A stretch of 64,000 nucleotides of DNA from Exophiala sp. HKRS030 (lineage: Eukaryota; Ascomycota; Eurotiomycetes; Chaetothyriales; Herpotrichiellaceae), in contig JAHWDD010000013.1 in the NCBI GenBank assembly GCA_023897205.1, positions 310,001 through 374,000 of the forward strand. The letters run 5' to 3'. Positions 28,036 to 42,600 of this stretch are shown one piece after another; the stretch's first letter is position 1; the number at the start of each line of letters is the position of its first letter. The notes beneath the pieces are model-generated. The model did no database searches. It was given only the letters and a program-made list of their open reading frames with translations, and was not told where the DNA came from. A program made the translations under genes and the position numbers.

Positions 28036-31000
28036 ACTTATCTTATAAGGAGTGTAAACATTAACTCCTAAGACTATAAAAAAGTAAGATTATAATCTTT
28101 TAGCTATTTCACTAAAGAGATAGTAAAGACTAAATATAACGGATTCTAAATTTAAGAGTTATACTACCTTTACTATTCGGAATTAGTGGTCTTCTTTTAG
28201 GGAGATAAATAAGTAGTTATAATAAGTATAATTAGATATTTAGCGCAGGGAAGTGTCCTTAACTTTTAAAGTGGTATAAGCACTAGTAAATAGAACCAAA
28301 ACTAATTTTATCTAATAGAAATTAATATGATAATAAATATATCTTTTCTAGCTTATATATCCTAGTCTATTTAGTGTATTAAAATATATATCTATTATAT
28401 ATAGAGCGTTAGAATCTATAAGTATTTCTTATACTTAAGATCTACTATCTTACTACCTAGTCACATTTAAAGTTTTCTCTTACCTTAGTCGCGAAGACTT
28501 TATTAGTAAGAACCTAGAGTTTAGCGCTAACTATACCCTTTCTCACACTTATAGCTAAAGTATAGACATTAGGCTTATAAGTAGTATCCCTAAAGCTAGT
28601 AGTATAAAGAGCTACATTAGTGTCTATCTAAATACAGAAGTTACTGTGAAATAAAGGTATCTTATAGCTTATATTCCCTTTATCTTATTAGCTCTATAGG
28701 GTTTCTTAGGAACTTCTTAAAGGAAAACCTATCTATATTAGTGCTAAAGTAACTTAAGTCATGAACACTTTAATTATTATAATATTTCTTCCCGCTAAGC
28801 GCTATATTCTAAGTAAACTCGTTACATAGTGATTCATTCGGCCGCAAATTAGCGTATAGATCTATACTATATTAGCTTAGTTAGCTACGTCTAAACTAAA
28901 GTGTATTAATAAAACATTAAGTTATATACATAGTAAAGAGTTTTAAAGAGTAATTAGTGATAAGCGCGGCACCCTTACAGCAGTTTTTAACCCTAGTGCG
29001 CAGCTCTTCTATTTATGAGGATATCTCTAAGTGTACACTCACCTATATTATGCTAGTATTAAGAATAACGTTATACCCTATCCTAGCCTAAGGAATAATT
29101 ATGTTAATTCTATTCTTAGGCTTAATGTGTTAGCGAAGTAAGCTAATAGCATTATAGACTAGACTTACTATATTAATAGCATTAATACCTACCTAAGGCA
29201 TAGTAGTAGTGTGAATAGGTCTACCTTTAAATTTAGTAAGAAAGCTAACTATAGTAAGACATATCCTATAAGTAATTCTATTAGCCTTAAGTATCTTAAA
29301 CGCAAAGGGAGTGAGATAAGTTATAATAGCTATATTAATATCCTTATACGCTTTAGCGTTAATAAGCCTAATCTTATCACTCTCTTTCTTCTCTACTGGG
29401 CAGCTAAGAAGTCTTACTCTTCTAGTGATAAAGGGGTTTATCTTTATTACTTTCATAACGCTAAGAAAGGCGGTAATAAAGAAGATATATATAAGATTAT
29501 GTTTATAGCTATAACTAATAACTAGTAAAGTATTATACTTCACATAGTAAATAATAACTTACCTATCTTTACTATACTCTATAACGAAAGAAGTCTCTAG
29601 ACTAAATATGTACCTTTTTATAGTGACTTCCTTAGCCTTAAGAAACTAGGTAATATTCTTATGATCCTTATATTCCTTATAGTAAGTCTTAGGATTATTA
29701 TGAATTTATATAAGCTATAGTAAGTAAAGCGAATCGTTATAAAAAGACCTAAAATACACTAAAGGCCTACCTTAAGATTAAGTTCGCGAAGTTTAGGGTT
29801 ATAAGCGTTAATCGCCTGCGTAGTGATATAAAAATTCTTATTAGCGCTTATAGTGATTACTAATATATATATCTTAGTTTATATAAAGGAGAACCTATAT
29901 AGTACTTTGTAATTATGCTATAGCTATTTTATAGAGACTTTAGTAAGAGATTATTATTAAGATACCCTAACACTTTAGTGAATCTAGAATATAATCTTAG
30001 AGTAATTATTAAAGTAATTATTAGAGTAAAAGATTATTTAGTATATTATTCTTAAATCTTTAGTGAATTCTAATATAGCTATTAGCTCTTTAACCCCATA
30101 ATCTACTTAATAACCTTAAAAGATAATAGGTTTAGTCTATCTTATATAACTAGTTAGGATTTAGCTCTTAGTCCCTTCTAATAGACCAAAGCTAAATATA
30201 AACTATTTAGCGAATAATTAAGCTTTAAGGTATTTCTTAGTTTAATAAGTATTATTAGGAGTAGCGATTTTATCTGTCCAGTTTAGTAAGGCGTTTAAGC
30301 TTATATATACTATATATTATTTACTCCTATATAGGTATTTATAGTATAAAAGAAATAGATAATATCTTTACCTAAAGAAAGATATAAAGAAGTTAGAATC
30401 TTTATTATCTTAACACTTCTTCTCTATAAATATTATAGCCTTTTAATATTAAGCCTTCTATTCTGCACACCCTAAATAGCTATCTTATTAAAGTTCTTAG
30501 TCTATCGCTATAACCTTATAAGTCCTAAATTTATTTATCATTAAAAATAATCTTAACATTAAGAGAGTATAGAGTCTTTATATTAGCGAGATTACTATTA
30601 AGAGAAAAGCCTTACTAGTGATAAACGTTAATATAGCTAGGGAGCTTAGTGTACTCTAGAGAATTAATATATTATATATAAAGCTTACTCCCTTTAATCT
30701 ATATAAGATAGAGACTAACCTATTTTAAAGCTTAATATCACTCCTAGTGACTAGCTATATACTATAGTTTATAAATAAAGTGTCTCTTAGAAACGCTAGT
30801 ATTATAGGATTTCTTTTTAATCTTATAAGTTATTCTCTCTAAGTTACTATTAAAGAAGCTAAACTAATATTTAAGTCCTTCATAATAGTATCTTATTAGA
30901 TAAGATTATTCTTAGGTTAGCGGCGTATTTTACTTTAGTTATCTTATTACTAGTTACTTAGTTTCCTTTATTCTCGTTCACTATTCACTTAGGAAATCTC

Positions 31001-34000
31001 TTACCATCGCAATATAAGCACCTTAAATAGTATAATATCTAGAGACATAAGATTTAATATATTAATTATAGGTTTATCTAGGGCATTATTCTTCTATACT
31101 ATATAGTAATATTTAGCTTTACTAGGATTATGGTTATCTATACACTTTTAAGTGTTTTTAAGAGCGTAGTTAGCCCTGGCTTCACTTTTATTATAAGTAT
31201 TTAGTATAAGCTATCTAAGTATACTCTATATCATAGCTTTTAATATACTAAAAACTTTATAAGTGCCTATATTAGTACTCTTATCACCTTTAGATATATA
31301 TATATTTATTATAAAGATAAGCTAGTAACCTAGAGAGTGCGTAATTTTCCTAATTTACTAACCTTCTTCTTTAAGCTCCTTAGAATGCGGAAAACTAATA
31401 ATTTATCTCTTAGTATCTCTTTATTATTCTTAGTGCCTTAACCATTATTTAAGGTATAGTGCTTTCTTAAAGGCTTTTAGATAAGTCACTAAAAGCTAAG
31501 TTTCTAAATAAGCTAGATTAATAAGTTACTCATAACTAAGCCTAGTCTAAGATAAAGACTATAAAAATTAATAAGTGAGTCTATACTTAATTTATTAAGA
31601 CTCTTAGAGATCCTAAGACTTAATTTCTTTTCTTACTTAAAGGTATATTTACCCTAATAAATAGTATCGTTACTAACGTAAGTCTTTATTCTCACTAATT
31701 CTTTAGATTAGTATTTACGTAATTTATAAGTATTACACTAATAACTATTTATAGTTTATATTTATAATTCTCTTAAGTTTTGAATTTAGTACCCTTATAA
31801 CCTTACTATTAAATATATTAGTATATAGATTTTAGTTCATTAGTATTATAGTATTTTCCTTCCTTACTAAAAAGTTTCGCAGATTAAGAATTATCATTAT
31901 TATCTATAGTAGTCTTATAGCCTTATTTAGTGCTATTATTATTATAAAGTTACCTTATAGTAATAAGGGTAAACACTTTATAGGCCTTATAATGTTAATA
32001 GCCTTAATTAATGGCTTTTTCTTAACGCTAAGCCTAATTTCTAGTAATATTAGTGGCTTCACTAAGTAGTTTATAACTAATACTATATTCTTTATTACTT
32101 ACTACACTAAAAATATCGTAGACCTATAACTTTATAAGGCTAAGGAGAAACCTAAATATATAATAGAATAATATTTCTTTTATCGCATTAGTTTTTCTCT
32201 ACATTAAATACGCGACTAATTATTCTTTACTTTAGACTACTTTTATGTTAATTATGGTAGTGTCTACCTTTAACATTATTCTTCTCTTCCTATTTAAGTG
32301 CTATCTTAACTAAATAAATAAAAAGTGAGATTATAAGTAAGGTATCTATATAGATCCTAAGATCTATAGCGTAAATAATGTGAACGAGTTTAGAATATAT
32401 CTTAATATAAAAGGTAAAGATCTCATTAATTAGTAGAATTAGCGGTTTTAATATATGCTATAACTTAATAAGCTAGCGGTTATTATCTATATAAAACTTA
32501 ACTATAGGGTAACTTAAAAGCATTATAACTCTATAGACTATTAGTTTTTAGAAGAATAAAAAGCTAATTAAATATAGAGATATTATAATCTAAGCTAGAG
32601 GCTTATTAAGTATATAATCTTTAGTTAATTATTATAGTAAAAATAGTATTTACCTAGGAGAAAATTAAGCTATTTTAGTGACAAACTATTTTTAATTTCC
32701 TAAAGGGAGTAGACCTAATAAACTTCCTATTAGAGAGATTTTCTAAAGAGAAATCATAAATAATTAGTATATATACTAAAATTCTAGTATTACTAAAGAT
32801 TTTAAAGCGTATATAGATAAAGTAGCTAGCTCTTTATAGGGTAGAGTCCTTTATAATAAGACTAAGCTAAGAAGAGAGACTATAAACCTATAGAGAAGTT
32901 AGGTTATTAGCGATAAAATGACTTAGAATCGTAGCTTAATTAATGAACTAAATCCTAATATCATTACTCTTAGGTTAAAGTATGTATAAAGGAGCTAGCG
33001 AGAATAGAATTCCATGGTCTCTTCTTCCTTAACCTAATTTCATAGGAGAAAGTAAACGTCTTAAAATACTATATCACTTTTAGACTAAGAAACCTCTAAT
33101 AATATAATCTTTACATCTTTAATAGAGAATTATACTATTAAAGAGTAAATACTAATGCTATATTTTATAGCATATTAATGCCATAGTAATCGCTATTAAG
33201 ATACTTATAACTTTTTCTATTATATTAATAAGTGACTCTAGCCTTATTATTAAGTCTATTCCTAATAGAACTATCTTAATATCTCACTTTACCTCCCTTA
33301 ATTTATAGAAAATTTACCTTTCTATACTAATTAAGTCTCTTTTATTACATCTATATTATCTATTATTATTCTCTCACATAAAGTAAGGAACCCTTCGCAC
33401 ATTAAATATTTACACTATTAAATTATATCGCGTAAAGAAGCTTCTAAGGCGGCCTTTATTAATAGTAAATAGTAATACTTTACTTTATAGTGTTCTAGGT
33501 AAGACAGTTATATATAGCATAAAATAAGCTATAGTGACTTTACCTTAAACTAGAACACATATAAAAACTTTAGCTATAAATAAATATTATAATGTGAGCG
33601 TATAGATAAAAATAGTTATAACACTTATCGCGTAAATATATAATTATAAAGTGAATTAATCTATATAAGAGCGTAAATATGTCCCTAAAAGACTTATATA
33701 TATTAACACAGTCTCTTCTAAAGGTTCAAAGTTAATGTGCATTTTTTCTTACTTTTCTTATGTTTTTATCACATGATTAGAAGAACCCCTTAAAATACCT
33801 TCTATAGAGATCTAAATACTATTTCTATCTTATATCTAGGTAGCTAATAATGCGATTTCGCAGCGAGGCTTCCCTAAACTTTATATGTCACTATTAGTAC
33901 ATAAATAGTAATGAGTTTAATATTATAAAAAGAAAAGGTTAATATACATATAAAAATAAGGGGCAGAGAAATTCGCTTATAACGTGATTAATATTTAGAA

Positions 34001-35322
34001 CTATCGCACTAAAGACTAGGATATATACACTTATTTTCGTAGCGGTTTCTCTTAATTAATTTAATATTAGGTTATAGCGTATAGTAAGGAAATAAGAGAT
34101 ACTATAGCGCATTATCTCCCTTAAAGCCTTAAGAGTAACTCTTATTAGTACTGTGATTAACTTTAAGTCTTAAGATAAGTAAGACTTATAATCACTTAGT
34201 GAGTAGTGATATAACACTAACTCCCTATTATAGCCTTAAAGCCTTAGGCTATATTTATAACGAGACTTTTAGGTATAGAGAAAGTATTAATCCATTAATT
34301 AGCTCTATTAAGTACTTAAAGACTACTAATAAAGTCTTAAGAAAGAAAGATAAAAAGATTAATAGAGTCCTTATAAGGACTAACTTCTTAGGATAATCAT
34401 AAAGAAAAGTATTTAATAAATTTAAGCCTATCTATATAGTCATAAAACGGAGTAAAGGTATCCTTTAAAAGCTTAAGACACTTAGCTATAGCCTTAAGAA
34501 ACGTGGCTACTAAGCCTAATATCTAATAAATTAAGTGATTAGTAAGGTCTTTAGTCTTAGTATTAGGATACTAGGATATCTTTAGTGTTAGTTATACCAT
34601 TATTAATAGAGTAAGCGTTAAAGACCTCTTATTTAGCTTAGTCTCTTAAGTCTTTACTAGAGTAGATTATTATCTATTTAGTAATTTATTATAGGAGTTC
34701 TAAAGTTAAATTACTAGCGAAAAGTTAACTAATAGTTAATTATGATAATAGATCTAAATAAACTTCTTTAAGATTAGTTTATAAAGTAGTGGTTTCTACG
34801 CCTAACGCAGTATAGTTAAGAAAAGATAGTGAATTAATTATGCTACACTTTTCCTTACTTTCTATAGAAAGATTAAAAAGCTTAGATATAGTATAGTGCC
34901 CCTTATTAAGCACTAACTTAAACGTTATTAAATAAGAATATAATTTCCTAGCGTCCTAATTTATCTCTAATTCTATATTAATAAGATAGAGAAAGCCTAC
35001 CTTAAATAAAGTATCTTTAAGTTACTATAAAGTAAGTAACTTATTCTCTAGGGAATAAAGCCTTACGAAGTTAATAATAAGGATCTCACTAAATAAAGTA
35101 ATCATAATAATGAGTAGTAATTTATTAAGTCCTAAAATATTCTTAAACTCCTAGCATTTAAATGGGTTTAGTTTAAAACCTTTCACTAGAGATAAAACTA
35201 AAGTGTTTATAAGATATTACTTTATAGATAGAGTAATACTCTAAACATAGTAGCGAGATAGGGAGTTTCTAAGGTATTTTAATATATATAGAGATTTTCG
35301 TAATTTTCTTCTGCGTTAACGC

Positions 35323-35422
35323 NNNNNNNNNNNNNNNNNNNNNNNNNNNNNNNNNNNNNNNNNNNNNNNNNNNNNNNNNNNNNNNNNNNNNNNNNNNNNN
35401 NNNNNNNNNNNNNNNNNNNNNN
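35323..35422. other. Assembly gap (100 N)
   Basis: Exactly 100 consecutive N. A round 100 is a common placeholder for a gap of unknown size, so the distances between repeats on its two sides are not reliable. The gap lies inside the repeat block, where assembly is expected to fail. Confidence 0.99.
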
Positions 35423-35774
35423 TTTAAGAATAATATTTTAAATTAGGTCTAAATATAATTAGACTATAATAAAATTATAATTAATTAATATACTTATATT
35501 TTAAATTAATATATTATTTTAATATTAAAAGTATTTTATTCTTATAAAGTTAACTTCTTATACTTATTTAGAAAGATTAAATATATAGCCTTAAAGAAGA
35601 TTAATATAGTATTATTATAACTAAAGTAAATCACTAAGAGTAACTCTTTTTTTTAATAGTAAAATAAACTTATTATATTTAGGTAAAGTATTTATAATAA
35701 TTTCTTAAGTTATTTCTTATAGACTTTATAGAATTTCTATATTAAGTTCGCTACTAAGATAAGTTTAATAAGAT

Positions 35775-36278
35775 TAAAGGGATTAAATTTAATGGCACTT
35801 ATTTATAAGTTATTCCTTACTAATTATATAAGGTTATTATTCTCTTTTATATTAAATAGTGTAAATAATTATTAATTATCTTTAGAAGTTTAAGTAACTT
35901 ATTACTATTAAGGTTAAATACTATTTTATAACTATAAGTATAATATAAATAAAACTTAAGGTAAGAGAAGTGATAAAGGAATAGTAAAAGATCTCTTAAG
36001 CTATTATAAAGAAAGGTTAATTAAAGTGAGTTAGAGAGCTAAATATAAAATTAGGATTAAAGTGAAGGTCATTATAAAACTAAACCTATTTATATAATAC
36101 TATATACTTAAGTAGTAATAATACGAAATCTATATTCATGACTAATTAGTACTTAAGTTAGAATATTACCTAATTAAATCTAGGTTCTTAATTAATATCT
36201 ATATAACTATAATTAATAGGTACTAAATAACGTTAACTCTAATATATTTATTAAAGGCATAACTATATTTTAAGATAT
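35775..36278 (+). repeat. Dispersed repeat family B, copy 2
   Basis: Direct-orientation homologue of about 590-1,055. It ends where the 36,279-36,629 copy of family C begins, whereas copy 1 runs on into other sequence. This suggests that family C inserted into, or recombined at, this point. Confidence 0.6.
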
Positions 36279-36629
36279 TAAATAGCCTAGGGATCTCCTT
36301 CACAAAGTACTTCGCTTACCTATCTTTATAAGTTAAGACCTTTTTCTAGGCTTAAATCACTCCTTTTATAGGCCTCTCTAGACACTCATTTTTAGCTCTC
36401 TAGGCCTATTTTATAGGCGCTTATTTAAGGTATCTTATTATGCCTATTATTTAACCCTTTAAGATCTTATGTTATAGTAAGAAATACCTTAACTAGACGG
36501 AGAATTTACGCTCCTTTTTACTATATAATAAATAAAGAACTACCTTATAGTCATTAAGGTCAGACTTAATAATACATTATATTAGATCCTTAGTATATAA
36601 ATTACTTAGAGGTTACACCTAGTTTAACA
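36279..36629 (+). repeat. LTR-like repeat family C, copy 3
   Basis: About 351 bp, clearly closest to copy 1 at 8,252-8,596. It ends in ACACCTAGTTTAACA. No 5-bp target duplication was found on comparing GATAT before with TAAGA after, so this copy is either one end of a larger element or its target site has decayed. Confidence 0.65.
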
Positions 36630-39600
36630 TAAGAACTTCTTTCACTATTGTAAGTGTACTAAGGAATGGTCGGAATATTTACGCACTACGCAGACTAACC
36701 TAGACAATTAAAAACTAATCATATAGAGAGAATAAGAATAAGAAAATAGCTTTATGTCCACTATATAGTACAAAATAGAGGGCTCTCTTATACTTATTAA
36801 ACTTAAGAGAACACTTTATTCTCTTTACCTTCTATAGAGACTATATATCTTTATAGTGATAGACTAATGCCATATCTATATAGAACTATAATTTATTATA
36901 TACTTAATCTAAATACTAGCCAGTGTAAATAATACTTTTTTACGGATTATAGGTACTTTCTTACCACCAATTCTAAGACTTAAGAGATAACTAGTAAAGT
37001 CTTATCTCTATAGAGACTATAAATTAATCTTCTTTAGACTTAGATTTCTCTAATTTCTAATGCGCCTATAAGTAAATTCGCATTAAGTAACTTAGTAGTA
37101 GTGATAACGTAGAGCGCTAGACTAGACTTTATTAGCTTTCCTAGTAGTCCATAAAGGCTTAAGTCTAAATTAAAACAGGTAAAGAGATCACTCTAAATAA
37201 CTAATATAACCCTAGTAAATCTAGAGATCTTACTAATAGGGATTAAATTTATTATTATGAGCGAATAGGCCAATATATAAAGCTAAACGATTTTAAAGTA
37301 TTAACTAGTGATGGTTTAGCTCTCATTTAGGAGTGTAACAGAATTTAATGAATAAACTATAGTTATTCACGAAGCTTCTCTATCCACTAAAGTCTAGATC
37401 TAACTAAGAAGTGTCTACACAGCATTAGAAGTGACGTAAGTTTGTTAACTAAATGCCCTAGTACTATAGGGCGTTAATGCTAATAGTTATGGACATAAGC
37501 ATGGCGCTAGTTTACTTACACTTATACTCAAAGTGACTAACACGCTACTAGCCTATAGCCTAAGTAATTTACCCCTTATTACTACTAAAGGCATAATGAA
37601 TAGAAGAAGCGCTATAGTAGCGATTTCGCTAGGGGTATTAGGATTAATAATGGGCACACACTTCCTTAGGGCTATAAAGACTATTATAGACTCTAATGTC
37701 CATTAAGAGATCTTTAATGCGAGAGATAGTGACCTTTTTATAAGGTGTTCATAGTTATAAGATAATATATAGGGCCCTAACCTATGGCCTTAAATATATA
37801 ACGGCCATTATTTAAGAAATACTATCTATAATAATATTTAAGGTAGCTTAAGTATAGACTAGGCCTAGAGATAGCTTTATAATCATGACTAGCTAATAGC
37901 TTCATAGTTAATTAAGGTAAAAGATATATTCACTATTTAGGTAGGAATAAGAGTTAGAATAGTGAAAAGGCTAGAATCTATAGTAAATATTATTAAGTAA
38001 ATATAAATAGATATAAGGAAGTGACTAAGAAATCTTTCTTAATGAGAATAATATCCTTAAAAAGGGAGAAATATTCGCTACGATATAAATAGTTTTAGTC
38101 TCATTTTCTAGCCTTAAGTAGTTTATTTATACCTTATAAATAAAAATTTTCAGGATAAATCTCTAATAGTATATAGAAGCATTATAACGAAGAATAGTTA
38201 CGTATAAGCACTTATCAAAGTTCTCTTAGTAGTTAGAAGCTATAAGGAAGTATATATAGTATATACTATAACCCTTATTATATTATAACTCAATAAAAAG
38301 TGACATAATTAAGAATAATATAGACTACTTAGAAAAAGTAAATAATTAATATATCTACCTAATCACTCTATAATTAATGTATATAACTTCTGCAATTAAT
38401 TAAGTGTGTAATTAAATACTTATAGGTAGGCTTAGCCTAGTGAGATATTAATATAGCCATGAAAAAATATCGCGAAAAGTGTCTATAAATACTAAATAGA
38501 TAAAATAGCTTAGAATCTCTACTTCTCACTACTATATTTAGACTACTACTCTACTTATAAGACTAATACCTTATAGAGCCTTAAGTTACCTCACTATATA
38601 ATGTAATAACCTTATAATATAATACTCTTCTTAATTATAATGCTATTAATTTATGCCTATTATATAACATTAATAACGTTATTAATATGCTATTCTATAT
38701 ATAGATTCGCGAATTAAGTCTTTTATAATGCCTTAAATAAGAGTTCTACCTACTTAACTTTATTTATTTAATTTTTTTACTCTTAATATTACTTTATCTA
38801 TAGTTTAGCTCTCTTAATCTTCTTAATAATAATAAAGGCTTTATTTAAGTTTATTTTAACTCTTATATATTTTATAGTAGTCTTTTTCTTTATAAGAGTT
38901 AAGATCTTTATTAATTTATTATTTATATAATTATTTTATTAATTACTAAACTATAATATTATTTAGTTTCATAGAAAATTTTCTAAATAGGGCTTTAAAG
39001 TAAGTGTATAGAACTATAAATATATAGTTAGAATAAATCTAAGTATATTAAGACTAAGAAATATATAGAATACCCTATGAAATCTATTAAGATAAGCTTA
39101 TAAAATAGCCTATAAAACTAAGTCTATTTTATCTAAAAGATATAACTTCTAAATATAGCTTTTAAGGTCTTATATAATTAATATAAAGACACTATATTTA
39201 GTGAGAAAGTACACTATAGTGCTTCATAATATATTTTCCCTAATTATAATACCTAAATATATTTCGAAATTTTAAAAGAACTAGTATATAGTAAGTTCTA
39301 AACTTAAGCTACTATAGTTAGTAATTATTTAGAAGCTAATAATACTTAAAAGTTATTTAGTTTTAAGGTCTTTAATAGTGAGAACTAAAATTTATATTAG
39401 GAGTACTATATTTATTTTAAGGAGTAAAAGAAAGCTTAAGCCTAGAATAGTAAGAATTTAGCTTACCTTAAGAATCTCTTTATATAGTTAATAACTAATT
39501 ATAACTTATAATAAGACTTTCCCTAGTAATAATGAATAAGAAAAGAGTAAAATATAGAGAGTAAATTATCTTAGGGTTTATCACTATATAGAGACAAAGT

Positions 39601-42600
39601 AAAAAGGTAAGAAATATAGTAAATAAGAAAACTATAGCTTTTATTAGTATTTTAATATATTTATTAAAAAATAACCTTATAATTATACCTTATAAATTAA
39701 AATAAAAATATGCTATAATTTAAGAGATCTTTCTAAATAGAGTAACCTAAAAGATAGAAAATTTAGTGATATTATATTCCTAGATAATAAATAAAATTAT
39801 TTTAGAGGACTTAATAATAATTATTAAAAATATAAACTTACTAATTTATATAAAGTTTATATTACTTTAGATAATACTAAGAATAAGGTTACTTACACTA
39901 AATAGAAATAGTATTATACTTTCTTAATTAACTCTAAGTTATAAGTATTATATTAAAGAACTATAAAAAGAAACTACTTAAGATATAAAAGTAAGAAATA
40001 GTTTATATAGAGATATATTAAATAGAGTTAGCTAGTAAAATATAAAGATTAAAGTTAATTTACTACTAATAAAAGGTTCTATAATACTTTTAATTACTTA
40101 AAAAGCTAACACTATATAGTAATTACTAAGATATTTCCTTAATAGTATAAGTTAGTTAGATATAATATAAACTAATAATATTATGTCTTTATTACTTAAA
40201 CCTTATAAAGTAAGACTAGTAAGGATAAAGATAGGATTCTAGCTTAAAGTATAAATTATTAAGCTCTCTATTAATATTATTATAAATAACTAAAGTACCT
40301 TTATTTAAGTGCTCTAAATATTAAACATTATAGTAATAAAGAGTTATATAAGGGCTAAAGCTAGAAGATAGAAAATTATAATTAAATATAAAGAAGTTAT
40401 AGTATTATTAAGCCTCTAAGTATTAAGCTATATTAGTTAGTTCTCTTTAAATTAGATAACCTTTCTTATATATACATTAACTAATAAAATAGTGACTAAA
40501 ATTATTAAATTAATAGTAGCTAAAAGGCATATAAATAAGAGAAGTAATATATAAGCCTAAGCCTTAGGTAAGAATTTTTCTTCTTTACTAAAAATAAATA
40601 ATAGAGACTTTATTTATTTAAAGATACTATTAATATAATCTCTTCTTAATATACTTATATAAGTTTAGAGATACTATATTATTAATAATAATTTAAATAT
40701 GTAATTATAGGAAACTTTATCACTAAAATATAATTATTATAGCTAGTAAGCTTTAGTGTCTTATCTCTTCTAAATCTACACCTTTATTAAACATTAATTA
40801 TATAAAGAGTTTCTATGCGTAAAGCACTCATAATATAATACGATCTTTATAGAAATGTTACTAAAGGTTTACTTAAGAGATATAATCTAGGATCACTATA
40901 CTATACATAATATATACTACTATATATTCTCCCTTTTCTAGCGCTATTCGTAACGTTTAATTTAGTATGTCTATTACTAATGTGCTAACTCTAACTATAA
41001 AACGCTTAGGTAGCTAATTAAACTATTCCCTTTAGACATTATTACCTTTCTTTATTAACTTTAGTCTTAACACTAGTCACTATATACTCTTCACGTTTTT
41101 ATCTATAGCTTTAATAATAATTACGTAATTAATACTTCTTTCTCTATAGAGTAAAGAGCCATTCACTCTTAACTAACTTACGTCTATATCTCTAAAAACT
41201 ACCTTCCCTTCTCGCTTTTTCATTATCCTGTTAGCGCTTTCTAAAGATAAGAGCTCTATACCTAATCGCCAATCCTTTAGAACTATCTCTTTCTCTAGAT
41301 CTTTTTCTGAGAATAGAACCTTAGAATATATAATATCTATAGAGTAGATCCTAAACTCATTAGGAAGCGTTACGCTAATACTAATAACGCTTTACATAAA
41401 AATCCCATTTATTATCGTAAGTATATCACTACTATTTCGATAAAATCCTTTCATAATTAGGCCTAGACTAGAATCTAGAGATAGAGTTAAGTTCGCTTTA
41501 AAGCTATTTACGCTAGAGAAGTACGCCCTAGTGTAAGCATTTTTAGCTTATTCCCTTATAACTACCTTAGTAGTAATAACTACCCGCGTAATAATGACTT
41601 CGCTAAGAGCTCTTAAGGTAAATAGAGTGTTCCTCACTGTGAGAAACATAAGCCCTAACTTATATTATGAAATAAGAGTGATTCGTAAGTTATAAACTTA
41701 GATAAAGTTATCCTTAGCGTAAATATTAATTATGGTTAAGTTATCTTTAGTAGTGCTAGGGAAAGAGAGTAAAGTAAAAAAAGGGACATAATAAATTTCT
41801 TATGGTGTGCTAATAGTAAACGAAATAAAGAAAATAAAAGAATAAGGTTATAGCTAAGTATAAATAAGCCCTACTATGAGGAGAATAGTTATAAAAAGGC
41901 TAAGGATTAAATATAGAAAGCGAGAAAGGTCGTTCGCGCTAGTGTAGAGATCGCTAGCGAGCGCGTTAATACTAAAGGAGAAATTAAAGCTAAAGTTAGT
42001 AATAAGAATAATAAAATTCGAGGATTTAGTGACTAAAGAGACTTCTAAGTGTGTTATGTTTAGAGAAGAGAGAATTTAGTTTTAAAGGAGTGTAAAGAAG
42101 GAGATATTAGTATTAAAGTGATAATAAAGAATTAGCCTAAGGAGAGAGAAAGCTAGGTTACTATATATAGAGTAAATAGTGAGTGCGAAGACTAAGGTTA
42201 AGGAGATAAAAGGATTAGAGAGAGTAAATAATAAAGTACGTTTAGTGTATCCTTCTATGAGACTAATAATACTATATAAAGAGAAATCAGATATTTTAAG
42301 GGGTGAGAAACCTAAAGATTTATAAATAGAGACTAAATTATATATCTCTAGAAATCCGTAGTTCTAAGGGATCCTAAAAAGATATAATATAAGGTATAAA
42401 ACTATTACGTTACACTAGGGAATTAGTGAAGAAGAATTTATATGTCTAAGTTCTAAAAAAAAGTTAGTAATAAATAACTTAAGACTAATATTAAATTAAA
42501 GTATAAGGAGAGTTATAAATACCTTACTAATAAATATAGTTAAGTACTAAGAGTTATTATTAATGGAATTAGTATTAAGATAAGAGCGCTTAGGTATGAG

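Larger units (their letters stand above)
1..35322. repeat. RIP-degraded AT-rich transposon block (left part)
   Basis: Long stretch without a credible gene. Stops are dense in all frames. CpA and TpG are scarce, TpA is very frequent, and G+C is roughly 20-35 percent by eye, against about 50 percent in the gene region to the right. This is what repeat-induced point mutation (C to T, mainly at CpA) leaves in ascomycete repeats. Several repeat families inside it are listed separately. Short open frames here (for example 18,553-18,735, 19,271-19,471, 29,193-29,543 and 34,199-34,396) have low-complexity composition and no recognisable domain. Seen directly: composition, stops and repeats. Inferred: RIP as the cause and transposons as the origin. 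The transposon classes cannot be read safely from the decayed sequence. Confidence 0.9.

Noticed and set aside
29193..29543. Fully overlapping open frames of 116 and 104 codons on opposite strands
   Set aside because: Both are compositionally biased and lack domains. Overlap on both strands suggests chance openness where TAA/TAG happen to be out of phase.
34199..34396. 65-codon open frame in the AT-rich block
   Set aside because: No domain; lies in RIP-degraded sequence, at most a fragment of a dead element.
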